Shown: piece after piece, positions 32,758 through 38,557 of the stretch
Layout: each line of letters starts with the position of its first letter
Numbering within the stretch: the first letter of the stretch is position 1
IMG/VR virus record: IMGVR_UViG_3300022890_000034
Location: 1 to 47,715 of that record
Direction: 5' to 3' (one strand)
Length of the DNA stretch: 47,715 nt
Origin: a virus
Made by a program: the position numbers and the translations under genes
Notes under the pieces: generated by a model
Seen by the model: the letters and a program-made list of their open reading frames with translations, nothing else
What the model was told of the DNA's origin: nothing
Databases searched by the model: none

Positions 32758-33144
32758 TTATCCCTTCAGTTCCGCAGCCCGTTTCTGCAGTTCCTTGATC
32801 ATCTTTACCTGTTCCTCTGCAGTTGCTGACAGAAACTGAGCCTGATAAGCGACTGTAGGATCAACAGTAGCACCCTTAGTGGAAATCCCTAACTTAGCGG
32901 CTCCAAGCCTGGACTGAAGCTGATCCTGAGTCTCACCTTTCTTCATCCCTGCGCGCATGTTACCTTGGAGCGTCACTACCCAGGAACCATCACAGTTTGT
33001 GGAAACTGCCTCATCTCCAAACATCTCGATCTTTTCCTTGGCAGTTGCGCCAGTCTGAACTGTAATGCTGAAAGGTCCGAGTTCGGGAGTGTTATTCTTC
33101 GCGTTAGCCGGTACTTTTGCAGTTACTACCATTGCTTTAGGCAT
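32758..33144 (-). CDS. Abundant-type small protein, paralogue of the one at 36534
   Basis: 128 residues: a beta-rich first half (VVTAKVPANAKNN; FSITVQTGATAKEKIEMFGDEAV; GSWVVTLQGNMRAG) and a helical C-terminus (DPTVAYQAQFLSATAEEQVKMI). The C-terminus aligns by eye with the end of the protein at 36534 (DPETAMVAKLATMNQEEQ). It has its own consensus promoter (33292-33320) and a strong terminator, so it is probably highly expressed early. Function unknown; an SSB-like, anti-defence or host take-over factor are options. Confidence 0.65.
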   Translation of the reverse strand: MPKAMVVTAKVPANAKNNTPELGPFSITVQTGATAKEKIEMFGDEAVSTNCDGSWVVTLQGNMRAGMKKGETQDQLQSRLGAAKLGISTKGATVDPTVAYQAQFLSATAEEQVKMIKELQKRAAELKG

Positions 33145-33154
33145 TTTTTATTCC

Positions 33155-33271
33155 TTACGTAAGAGTTGGATGAAATAAGATAAATTTTAGTAAATTGTTG
33201 AAGAAGTTTGTTAGGGCTAAATCATAGGCAATCACCTTCCTTTCGTTGTCTTGAGTGATTAGTTGTGGCAT
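33155..33271 (-). CDS. Possible 38-residue leader protein
   Basis: ATG 33271 to TAA 33155 gives MPQLITQDNERKVIAYDLAL followed by a hydrophobic segment (NFFNNLLKFILF). It starts about 14 bases after the predicted transcript start and ends 10 bases before the next ATG. No convincing ribosome site is present: AAGGAA lies too far away. It may be a short coding leader or chance. Confidence 0.35.
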   Translation of the reverse strand: MPQLITQDNERKVIAYDLALTNFFNNLLKFILFHPTLT

Positions 33272-33291
33272 GGTGCAAATTTGATTCCTTT

Positions 33292-33320
33292 ATTATAGAC
33301 CTTCTATGACGTAATGTCAA
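33292..33320 (-). promoter_or_regulatory. Consensus sigma70 promoter (leftward)
   Basis: On the minus strand TTGACA (33320-33315), 17 bases, then TATAAT (33297-33292): both boxes exact. It drives 33155/32758. The bases upstream of the -35 (to 33338) match those of the promoter at 36288-36316 in 23 of 26 positions. Confidence 0.9.
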
Positions 33321-33347
33321 TGTATTATTTGGTGCATTTAACTCCAG

Positions 33348-33530
33348 TTAAGCCACGAGATCTGGAATGTAGTCTGGTTCGAGACCAAACCAATCTTCGC
33401 AGATATCATAGGCATCTTCGCCATTTGAAAGGCGATTGTTTAGATCTTCCCTAGCATCTGAAATTAGTTCATCTGCTTCTTCTTCAGACATATTGTCTCG
33501 ATTAATTAAGACTTGTTTTATGCTTAGCAT
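33348..33530 (-). CDS. 60-residue conserved acidic protein
   Basis: MLSIKQVLINRDNMSEEEAD, then a helix and YDICEDWFGLEPDYIPDLVA at the end. This is a pattern I associate with small phage and bacterial proteins of unknown function (RD-M--EEAD and FGLEPDYI). Very acidic and helical. It ends before the promoter at 33292, and its start overlaps the upstream stop. Confidence 0.65.
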   Translation of the reverse strand: MLSIKQVLINRDNMSEEEADELISDAREDLNNRLSNGEDAYDICEDWFGLEPDYIPDLVA

Positions 33531-33865
33531 TTTTTACTAGCCCTCCCAGCGTTCCATGCATAGTGTGCGATGTCCTCTAACTCCGGCGCTTCAACGTGAG
33601 CAGATACAAAGTGATCCCACCAAGTGGCAAACTGAGTTTGACTACTAGCATAGTCCACAGTTGGAACTTCAAATAGCTCATTGCTAAGACCTGCAAACCA
33701 GTTACCGTTCTTGTTAAACACTTTACCTTCGTTCTTTAATGTACTAAGTGTTCCACTGATACTTTGTTGAGACCAGCCGCGTTCTGCTTCTATTGCCTTA
33801 ACCTTAACCCCACCTAAGTCATGGTTGATTAAGACTGTTTCTAAGATAACTTCCTTCTTATTCAT
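33524..33865 (-). CDS. Winged-helix-like protein
   Basis: 113 residues. The first 55 (VKAIEAERGWSQQSISGTLSTLKNEGKVF then NGNWFAG) read as a winged helix: helix, recognition helix QQSISGTLSTLK and a wing. The rest (TQFATWWDHFVSAHV; EDIAHYAWNAGRAS) is a helical effector part also seen in other phage proteins. It could be an early regulator of the leftward genes or of the palindromes. This is inference. GGAGGA precedes the ATG. Confidence 0.6.
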   Translation of the reverse strand: MNKKEVILETVLINHDLGGVKVKAIEAERGWSQQSISGTLSTLKNEGKVFNKNGNWFAGLSNELFEVPTVDYASSQTQFATWWDHFVSAHVEAPELEDIAHYAWNAGRASKKC

Positions 33866-33868
33866 CCC

Positions 33869-34192
33869 TTAATCCTCCTTCAGTTCAATTCCTACACGTT
33901 TAGCCAATGCACGTACTTGATCCATAGTCATTTGCGCAGGCTCGATTTTGGTAGGTTTGTTAGACTTCCTCTTACTTCCTGGTTTAGGGCTTGGAATTCT
34001 AGTAAACCTTCCATCTATTTCAGCCAACTCTAAATCAAGCTTCTCATAGGCTAATGTAGCCTTATGACATTCAGTCATTAATAAGTCAGTTTCTTTCTTA
34101 CTTGCAGAATAAGTTTGGTAGGATTCAAGTTGGATAACTTTAGCAATCAACCTTTGATGTTCTAAATCTCTAATCCTTTCTTCTAATTCCAT
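33869..34192 (-). CDS. Coiled-coil small protein with basic linker
   Basis: 107 residues: two long helices (residues 1-60, EERIRDLEHQRLIAKVIQLE), a basic linker (KPGSKRKSNKP) and a short C-terminal helix (AQMTMDQVRALAKRVG). The linker-plus-terminal helix layout resembles the 71-residue protein at 25780. AAGGAG lies before ATG 34192, and palindrome copy 11 ends 22 bases upstream. Function unknown. Confidence 0.6.
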   Translation of the reverse strand: MELEERIRDLEHQRLIAKVIQLESYQTYSASKKETDLLMTECHKATLAYEKLDLELAEIDGRFTRIPSPKPGSKRKSNKPTKIEPAQMTMDQVRALAKRVGIELKED

Positions 34193-34214
34193 AGTCTTAA
34201 TCTCCTTTCATTTA

Positions 34215-34239
34215 AGATCGTTTTGAAATTTAACGGACT
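34215..34239. repeat. 25-bp palindrome family, copy 11
   Basis: Half sites are AGATCGTT and AACGGACT. It overlaps the last codons and stop of the 33-residue membrane peptide and ends 22 bases before the next start. Confidence 0.85.
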
Positions 34240-34331
34240 ATTGAACCTCCAAGTGCACTGAAGGCCCAATAGTAACCAAATGCTATGCCGATTAGCAAGA
34301 TGAAAAACTTAACCATTACTGACTTTAACAT
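34230..34331 (-). CDS. 33-residue single-span membrane peptide
   Basis: The ATG overlaps the upstream stop (TC-ATG-TTAA) and the product MLKSVMVKFFILLIGIAFGY and onward has one clear membrane span (about residues 8-25). An inner methionine (residue 6) could also start it. Coupling and hydrophobicity favour a real gene. The role could be membrane disturbance or superinfection exclusion; unknown. Confidence 0.5.
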   Translation of the reverse strand: MLKSVMVKFFILLIGIAFGYYWAFSALGGSIVR

Positions 34332-34507
34332 GATAGTTCAAACCCCATACTTTGTGCGATCTTTAACTTGTCATTGATAGTTAATTTATGAGTCTTACGC
34401 TTGGTATAGTTATTCTTCCTAACCCAAGCATCTTTAGCAGATGTTTTAATTATTCTCTTTTGCCTAACTATCGAGATATTATATCCTAATATAGTTACTC
34501 TAGCCAT
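34325..34507 (-). CDS. 60-residue basic protein
   Basis: Strongly basic (VRQKRIIKTSAKDAWVRKNN, then TKRKTHKLTINDKLKIAQSM): short strands followed by a C-terminal helix. GGGAGGT precedes ATG 34507. It overlaps its neighbours on both sides by a few bases. Probably binds nucleic acid; no family recognised. Confidence 0.55.
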   Translation of the reverse strand: MARVTILGYNISIVRQKRIIKTSAKDAWVRKNNYTKRKTHKLTINDKLKIAQSMGFELSC

Positions 34508-34698
34508 TAGACATTACCTCCCTCTTCCCATTGCTTATCAAGCCATTGATCATACTTGAAGTCATCTTGAATTTCCGCGAGTTCCCTGGCTGCTTCTGCT
34601 AGTTCATTCTCATCTTCGTAATCAAGCGGACAAAGGTCAGTTTTACGTTTAGTACACTCTCCGTCCCTATTTTCAAAACTACATCCAGAATAACACAT
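34507..34698 (-). CDS. 63-residue cysteine-rich acidic protein
   Basis: Cysteines at 2, 6, 14 and 22 (CYSGC, GECT, LCPLD) form a compact metal or disulfide site. A long acidic helix follows (ENELAEAARELAEIQDDF). GGAGGTT lies before the ATG. Unknown function; typical early small phage protein. Confidence 0.55.
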   Translation of the reverse strand: MCYSGCSFENRDGECTKRKTDLCPLDYEDENELAEAARELAEIQDDFKYDQWLDKQWEEGGNV

Positions 34699-34701
34699 TA
34701 G

Positions 34702-34905
34702 TTAACCTCCAAACACTTCATCTTGACACGTTTGACAAAGACCTGAAATAGTATATTCTTTGGCAGACAAGGCATCTTTGAAATTAACTGCAGGTTGAAG
34801 GCAGAAAGCACAGACTACTTTACTTTGACTCTTTGTCAAGGTCTGTCCTGAGATGTTTTCCGCGAGACTGTCAACGAATCCTTGCATTTGTTTAGTCCTT
34901 TTCAT
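34702..34905 (-). CDS. 67-residue zinc-ribbon protein
   Basis: ATG 34905 is preferred over one 15 bases upstream because AAAGGAG lies between them. CAFC (about 32-35) and CQTC (about 57-60) make a zinc ribbon. The leader (TACTCAATATGAAAGGAG) is nearly the same as that of the gene at 36534 (TACTCGATATGAAAGGGG). It is the first gene after its own promoter. Confidence 0.65.
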   Translation of the reverse strand: MKRTKQMQGFVDSLAENISGQTLTKSQSKVVCAFCLQPAVNFKDALSAKEYTISGLCQTCQDEVFGG

Positions 34906-34953
34906 ACTAACTCCTTTCATATTGAGTATTTACAAAAACTCCATTTCACCCGT

Positions 34954-34982
34954 ATAATATCACATTTAACATGAGATGTCAA
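34954..34982 (-). promoter_or_regulatory. Sigma70-type promoter (leftward)
   Basis: Minus strand: TTGACA (34982-34977), 17 bases, TATTAT (34959-34954). Predicted transcript start near 34947, upstream of ATG 34905. Confidence 0.8.
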
Positions 34983-35020
34983 TAAGGCATCAAACATTAA
35001 ACGACATACTTAACCTTTCC

Positions 35021-35045
35021 AGTCCGTTTTAAATTTAAACGGACT
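35021..35045. repeat. 25-bp palindrome family, copy 12 (perfect)
   Basis: AGTCCGTT and AACGGACT are exact reverse complements, and the spacer is also nearly symmetrical: the best copy of the family. It covers the stop of the gene at 35044 and lies about 40 bases upstream of the -35 box at 34977-34982 in transcription order. Confidence 0.9.
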
Positions 35046-35820
35046 AAACATTCCTAGCCGCTTGCAACTTCATAATCTCCTCCACATTCACAGGTGCATT
35101 TTCCTTGGCAGCCACTTCCTCTTCTCTCACCTTATTATACTCATCTAATTCACTCTCAGTCATATTTGACCTTAGTACATTCTTCTGCACTTCCCCAGGT
35201 TCTTCTGGTAACTTTCCAGTTTCTCTATAAGCCTTAATAGTATTATTCAACTCAACCTTTCTAGCTTCTTTCTCCTTCTTTTCTTCCTCACTTAATTCTA
35301 CCTCAACCTTAACATCTCCATTCATAGCCTTCTGCCTCTCAATCATCTTCCTAGCCATCTCTACATCATCAGCATTAATCACACCTTCATAAACACTTCC
35401 TACATCGAAAGGTTCCACACTATGCTTATTATTAACCATGACATGTGACCTAGGTACAAGCTCCCTAGTATCAATTCCCTGATCTCTTAAAGTCTCAAAC
35501 ATAATAGCTGTGCTTATCTTCTTCATTGACCTTTTACCTAAGCTCCTTTGATAAAGTCCTTTCTCAATCAAGTACCTATGAGCATCTGCTACACTATCAA
35601 TTCCTTCAGGCACTTTTCCATGACTATTTAGTAAGTTACTCAGTGCGCTAACACTCCAACTTAATAACTTACTCATACTACTAATCTCTACATTCTCAAC
35701 CATCTCCCAATACTTACATAGCCTTGCCAGATCAACTATACTAATCCTTCCTTGTACTGGCACACTACTTTCTCTTCTAACATTACCTTCCATCAAAGGT
35801 TCTTTTTTATCTCTTATCAT
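35044..35820 (-). CDS. Early protein, possible DNA-binding regulator
   Basis: 258 residues. The first 130 residues are helical (ISIVDLARLCKYW; MSKLLSWSVSALSNLLNSHG looks like a helix-turn-helix, residues 48-67). The second half is a very charged helix (VEVELSEEEKKEKEARKVEL and on). It is co-transcribed from the main leftward promoter as the second gene, coupled to the first by an ATGA overlap. No family recognised; position and the helical motif suggest early regulation. Confidence 0.6.
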   Translation of the reverse strand: MIRDKKEPLMEGNVRRESSVPVQGRISIVDLARLCKYWEMVENVEISSMSKLLSWSVSALSNLLNSHGKVPEGIDSVADAHRYLIEKGLYQRSLGKRSMKKISTAIMFETLRDQGIDTRELVPRSHVMVNNKHSVEPFDVGSVYEGVINADDVEMARKMIERQKAMNGDVKVEVELSEEEKKEKEARKVELNNTIKAYRETGKLPEEPGEVQKNVLRSNMTESELDEYNKVREEEVAAKENAPVNVEEIMKLQAARNV

Positions 35821-36062
35821 AATACTAACTCCTTCGGACAGTTGTCCTTTCTATATTGTTTGGCTGGAATGTCTAATCCAAGTTTATCCTTTAACACTAA
35901 CCTAACACTGTACAAGTCAGTTATTCTCTTAACCTTACATAGATCACATATATCTATAATCATCTCTGCACTCTTATTAATCACCTCCTTATCCTTACTT
36001 CCTTTATTAACGTACTTCATAAACTCTAGCAATGCATTAGTTCTAATCTCACGTATTCTCAT
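35817..36062 (-). CDS. First leftward early gene, unknown function
   Basis: 81 residues from ATG 36062, which has GGAGGAAGAGGAGG just ahead; the ATG at 36113 has no site. All-helical (TNALLEFMKYVNKG; VINKSAEMIIDICDLCKV) with a basic C-terminus. With the promoter at 36288 the transcript has a leader of about 220 bases. Not recognised. Confidence 0.65.
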   Translation of the reverse strand: MRIREIRTNALLEFMKYVNKGSKDKEVINKSAEMIIDICDLCKVKRITDLYSVRLVLKDKLGLDIPAKQYRKDNCPKELVL

Positions 36063-36192
36063 AATTCCTCCTCTTCCTCCATTAGTGGTTTGCGGCGTAT
36101 TAATTGTTTGCATTGTATTAATGTATACCTAGTATGCTACAAATGTGTAGCGCATCAATCATACACGTAAACACGTAAACAAGTCTACTCTC

Positions 36193-36210
36193 ATACAATG
36201 TATATTGTAT
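36193..36210. promoter_or_regulatory. Palindrome in leftward leader
   Basis: ATACAAT-GTAT-ATTGTAT, a 7-bp inverted repeat with a 4-base spacer, downstream of the main leftward promoter. The rest of 36114-36287 is A/T-rich, with a tandem CACGTAAA CACGTAAA (near 36163) and runs of TATATA. I see no gene in 36114-36533. An operator or replication origin would be plausible. Confidence 0.4.
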
Positions 36211-36287
36211 ATAAGTAATCATGTATATATATTTTTATATACCCTACACATATAAGACAAACACATATTACATTAAACATTACATAC

Positions 36288-36316
36288 ATTATAAACATAC
36301 TACAACTTAATGTCAA
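36288..36316 (-). promoter_or_regulatory. Main leftward early promoter (consensus sigma70)
   Basis: Minus strand TTGACA (36316-36311), 17 bases, TATAAT (36293-36288), both exact. It transcribes the genes from 36062 leftward. A conserved block (36309-36334) overlaps and extends upstream of the -35 box and is shared with the promoter at 33292. Confidence 0.9.
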
Positions 36317-36379
36317 GGTATTATATGGTACATTGTTACACTAAACCAATCTATTAACCAACTAACTCCTAACTTCCCA

Positions 36380-36404
36380 AGTCTGTTAAATTCCAAAACG
36401 AACT
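36380..36404. repeat. 25-bp palindrome family, copy 13
   Basis: Half sites AGTCTGTT and AACGAACT are the same pair as in copy 1, here with a spacer containing TTCC. It lies between the terminator at 36474-36507 and the main leftward promoter. Confidence 0.8.
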
Positions 36405-36473
36405 TAAGCAAATAGTTAACTTTAACTTGCATTCCAAGTAGAGTTGATAGTTAATTAATAGTAGCTAATAACT

Positions 36474-36507
36474 AAAAAAGGCCTATGAATTAACATAGAC
36501 CTTTTTA
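36474..36507. terminator. Bidirectional rho-independent terminator
   Basis: AAAAAAGG-C-CTATG, loop AATTAA, CATAG-A-CCTTTTT: a stem of 12 or more pairs with one mismatch and a T run on each strand. It ends the leftward transcript of the gene at 36534. Confidence 0.75.
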
Positions 36508-36511
36508 ATTA

Positions 36512-36526
36512 AGTGGCTTATGGTTC
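36512..36526. repeat. 15-bp inverted repeat flanking gene 36534, left arm
   Basis: AGTGGCTTATGGTTC, the exact reverse complement of 36938-36952. The two arms bracket one gene and would pair across its mRNA. Confidence 0.85.
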
Positions 36527-36533
36527 TTTTAAA

Positions 36534-36905
36534 TTACTTACTTGCTGCCTTTGCCATTAGGTCTGCAAAGTAGGCCGCTTGTTCTTCCTGGTTCATAGTA
36601 GCTAACTTTGCTACCATTGCAGTCTCAGGATCAATTTGAGGTGCCTTGCCTGGTGCCTTGGCATCTACCTTGATAGTTTCCTTGTCAACTAGATTGACAT
36701 AGTTCTTTCTCCCACCACTTCCATTCTGCCATGATACTACATCCTTATCAAGTGCCTTCAGGAAGATATCCTGCAGCGTGAGACCGTCATACTTCATTTG
36801 AAGTGTAACTGTCTTCTTATCTCCTGCTTTTTTCGCATCTGCATCCGGCGAAAGCTCAATTGTCTTGTTCAACGTCACGTTTTCAACCTTCATATTCAGA
36901 TCCAT
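36534..36905 (-). CDS. Small protein flanked by inverted repeats, paralogue of 32758
   Basis: 123 residues: beta-rich N-terminal part (MKVENVTLNKTIELSPDADA, KKTVTLQMKYDGLTLQD) and a helical end (DPETAMVAKLATMNQEEQ, FADLMAKAA). The C-terminus aligns by eye with the protein at 32758. It is a single-gene unit: own promoter (37018-37046), leader with a hairpin, GAAAGGGG site, terminator (36474-36507) and 15-bp inverted repeats around it. The layout suggests high, independent expression early in infection. Function unknown. Confidence 0.65.
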   Translation of the reverse strand: MDLNMKVENVTLNKTIELSPDADAKKAGDKKTVTLQMKYDGLTLQDIFLKALDKDVVSWQNGSGGRKNYVNLVDKETIKVDAKAPGKAPQIDPETAMVAKLATMNQEEQAAYFADLMAKAASK

Positions 36906-36937
36906 AATTTACCCCTTTCATATCGAGTATCAATTAT

Positions 36938-36952
36938 GAACCATAAGCCACT
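36938..36952. repeat. 15-bp inverted repeat flanking gene 36534, right arm
   Basis: GAACCATAAGCCACT, exact partner of 36512-36526. It falls in the 5' leader. An imperfect hairpin with CATGG/CCATG ends lies just upstream in the transcript (about 36955-36984). Confidence 0.85.
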
Positions 36953-37017
36953 CCACATGGAAGTAGTACAATACTCCCGCCATGCTTTTTATTAAATTGT
37001 CAAAGATCATTAAAAAC

Positions 37018-37046
37018 ATCATACCTCGAAAATGATTTTATGTCAA
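37018..37046 (-). promoter_or_regulatory. Sigma70-type promoter for gene 36534
   Basis: Minus strand TTGACA (37046-37041), 17 bases, TATGAT (37023-37018). It is the only good promoter upstream of this gene. Confidence 0.8.
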
Positions 37047-37226
37047 GTTTTATTTCATCAAACCAAAGGGGGATAGTTCATTCATACTCGCGGGGGTTAC
37101 CTTTCCTACATTATAGAAGTAGAATACAAAACATCCTAAATGGTACAATTGGTACAACTACGTTGCTGTACAGAGTGTTGATTAAAGTGTTGGTTTGATG
37201 ATACGCAGTTTTTTAGTTGGTAATTA
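37047..37226. other. Divergent intergenic region between leftward and rightward units
   Basis: No gene is seen from 36953 to 37357. It holds TGGTACAAT TGGTACAAC in tandem (37141-37158), a short inverted repeat CAAC-TAC-GTTG right after, and a CGCGGGGG patch near 37090. TGGTACATT also occurs next to the main leftward promoter (36326-36334). These may be operator half sites. No origin or cos-like signature is recognisable. Confidence 0.4.
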
Positions 37227-37251
37227 AGATCGTTTTATTTTTTAACAAACT
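37227..37251. repeat. 25-bp palindrome family, copy 14
   Basis: Half sites are AGATCGTT and AACAAACT. It ends 37 bases upstream of the -35 box of the rightward promoter, the only copy with that placement on the plus strand. Confidence 0.8.
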
Positions 37252-37288
37252 GTGGAATATTAGCTAACGAAATGTACTGAAAATTACA

Positions 37289-37317
37289 TTGACATTTATG
37301 CTACAAACTGTTATGCT
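37289..37317 (+). promoter_or_regulatory. Rightward promoter of the late block
   Basis: TTGACA (37289-37294), 17 bases, TATGCT (37312-37317); -35 exact, -10 four of six. It starts about 35 bases before the terminase small subunit leader. It is the only convincing sigma70 promoter found on the plus strand. Confidence 0.85.
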
Positions 37318-37357
37318 TTAACCAATGTAGGAGAAATAGATTTTATGGAGTTGGAAA

Positions 37358-37987
37358 ATGCCAGAAGTTCAAACTAGAAATAACCTCTATGGATTTGAAT
37401 ATCTCGAACCGGACAAAAGGCGTCTTAATGAAGGCCAAGAACGTCAATTTGAAGTTAAACAACTTTGGCAACGCTCTCATGAAATTGTCAACTTGTCAGC
37501 GCGCGGTTATAAGAATGTTGAAATAGCGCAGATACTTAACATTTCCCCAGTGACAGTTTCTAACACTCTCAATGGAAAGTTAGGCCAGCACAAACTATCT
37601 GAAATCCGCCAGGAACGTGATGCAGATACGAAAAAAACTATAGAAAAAATCAGAGTTCTGACGGACAAGGCACTTAATGTTTATCATGAGACATTTGACA
37701 ATGAGTCTGGAAATGCAACCTTGAAAGACCAAATTGCAGTTGCAAACATGGTTACTTTGGAACTCAGTGGATTGCGCGTTCCAACTAAAGTTCAAAGCCA
37801 TTCAATTCACACTGCATTGACTAAGGACGAAATTGAAGGGTTTAAAAAACGCGCTACATCCGCAGCTGATAACGCAGGAATAGTTATAGATGTTGAATCT
37901 TCCAATGGAGCAGTTGCTCCGTCCACTGCATCCCTGGTTGACGCTGGTACTATTGCTGATGAGAGAGTTTCTGAAAAAATACTTTGA
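37358..37987 (+). CDS. Terminase small subunit
   Basis: 209 residues. A helix-turn-helix lies at residues 45-75 (VNLSARGYKNVEIAQILNIS then PVTVSNTLNGKLG) after a charged N-terminus. A long helical oligomerisation part follows (ADTKKTIEKIRVLTDKALNVY), and then a flexible tail. This matches small terminase subunits, and the large subunit lies downstream, though separated by four tiny genes. The ATG follows GGAGTTGGAAA; an ATG 13 bases upstream opens only a short frame. It should bind the packaging start site. Confidence 0.8.
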   Translation: MPEVQTRNNLYGFEYLEPDKRRLNEGQERQFEVKQLWQRSHEIVNLSARGYKNVEIAQILNISPVTVSNTLNGKLGQHKLSEIRQERDADTKKTIEKIRVLTDKALNVYHETFDNESGNATLKDQIAVANMVTLELSGLRVPTKVQSHSIHTALTKDEIEGFKKRATSAADNAGIVIDVESSNGAVAPSTASLVDAGTIADERVSEKIL

Positions 37988-37994
37988 TTTGTTG

Positions 37995-38069
37995 ATGATT
38001 AGTTTGCTAATGGCTTTGAGCTTTACAGGTTTGTTAGTTATTCTTTTCCTGGTCAAACATTATGATTAA
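37995..38069 (+). CDS. 24-residue hydrophobic peptide
   Basis: MISLLMALSFTGLLVILFLV then KHYD: one membrane span. It begins eight bases after the terminase small subunit stop and overlaps the next start. No good ribosome site; coupling would be needed. It might be part of a lysis (holin) set. Confidence 0.4.
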   Translation: MISLLMALSFTGLLVILFLVKHYD

Positions 38070-38208
38070 AGATATCTTGGCAATGGCAGTGGTTGGTGTA
38101 GTAATGACAGTCGCGGTTCCAATCTGTTTTGCGGCGGCAGTTATCTGGCAGCTTTGGGAGATAACAAGTGAGAATAAACAATCTAAGTCCACACCGCATT
38201 GGGCGTGA
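38062..38208 (+). CDS. 48-residue membrane protein
   Basis: MIKDILAMAVVGVVMTVAVP continues hydrophobic to about residue 32 (ICFAAAVIWQLW), then a polar tail. One long or two short spans. Its position in the cluster between the terminase subunits and its size fit a holin or antiholin; not proven. It overlaps both neighbours. Confidence 0.5.
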   Translation: MIKDILAMAVVGVVMTVAVPICFAAAVIWQLWEITSENKQSKSTPHWA

Positions 38209-38311
38209 TAAGTGGGAGCGTTGGCAGCATGTTAGTAGGTTAGAGATTACGTTTACTTGGGAACAAATTAAGTGGTTTTTCAACTGGCTATTCGGCCGAA
38301 AAGGGAGATAA
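38168..38311 (+). CDS. 47-residue tryptophan-rich basic protein, GTG start
   Basis: GTG 38168 is preceded by GGGAGATAACAA, a good site. The product begins MRINNLSPHRIGRDKWERWQ and ends FTWEQIKWFFNWLFGRKGR: amphipathic, aromatic and basic. It reads in a different frame across the end of the membrane protein gene. A membrane-active accessory is possible. Confidence 0.5.
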   Translation: MRINNLSPHRIGRDKWERWQHVSRLEITFTWEQIKWFFNWLFGRKGR

Positions 38312-38315
38312 GAAA

Positions 38316-38522
38316 ATGGACTTTATTCTAAAAATGGCAATACCGATCATAATGCAGCTTGTTGAGCAGCTTCTCAGTGCAGAAAATATCCAGAAGTACG
38401 GAGATAAATTATTTGACTTTATTGAAGCCGCAGTTAAGTCAAGCGATACAACTATTGACGATATGACTGTATTACCTTTAATCAAGGCTCTGAGGATTGC
38501 ACTGTCTATCCCTAACGATTAG
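38316..38522 (+). CDS. 68-residue helical hypothetical protein
   Basis: MDFILKMAIPIIMQLVEQLL, then a polar helix (YGDKLFDFIEAAVKSSDTTIDD) and a last helix (VLPLIKALRIALSIPND). The amphipathic pattern and SAENIQKYGDKL are of a kind seen in small phage genes near terminase. AAAAGGGAGATAAG precedes the ATG. A peripheral membrane or lysis role is possible. Confidence 0.6.
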   Translation: MDFILKMAIPIIMQLVEQLLSAENIQKYGDKLFDFIEAAVKSSDTTIDDMTVLPLIKALRIALSIPND

Positions 38523-38545
38523 ATCGTTAAATTTCAAAACGGACT
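38521..38545. repeat. 25-bp palindrome family, copy 15
   Basis: Half sites are AGATCGTT and AACGGACT. It ends 12 bases before ATG 38558. The gap (ATTAATTAACTA) has no Shine-Dalgarno sequence and is nearly repeated after copy 16. Confidence 0.85.
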
Positions 38546-38557
38546 ATTAATTAACTA

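Noticed and set aside
33681-33706. Possible additional palindrome copy (ACCGTTCTTGTTAAAC)
   Set aside because: The spacing is seven, not nine, and the outer bases do not match. All accepted copies keep nine.
20087-36113. Lysogeny module (integrase, repressor, excisionase)
   Set aside because: No tyrosine or serine recombinase motifs or att-like structures were seen; the gene set is that of a virulent phage.
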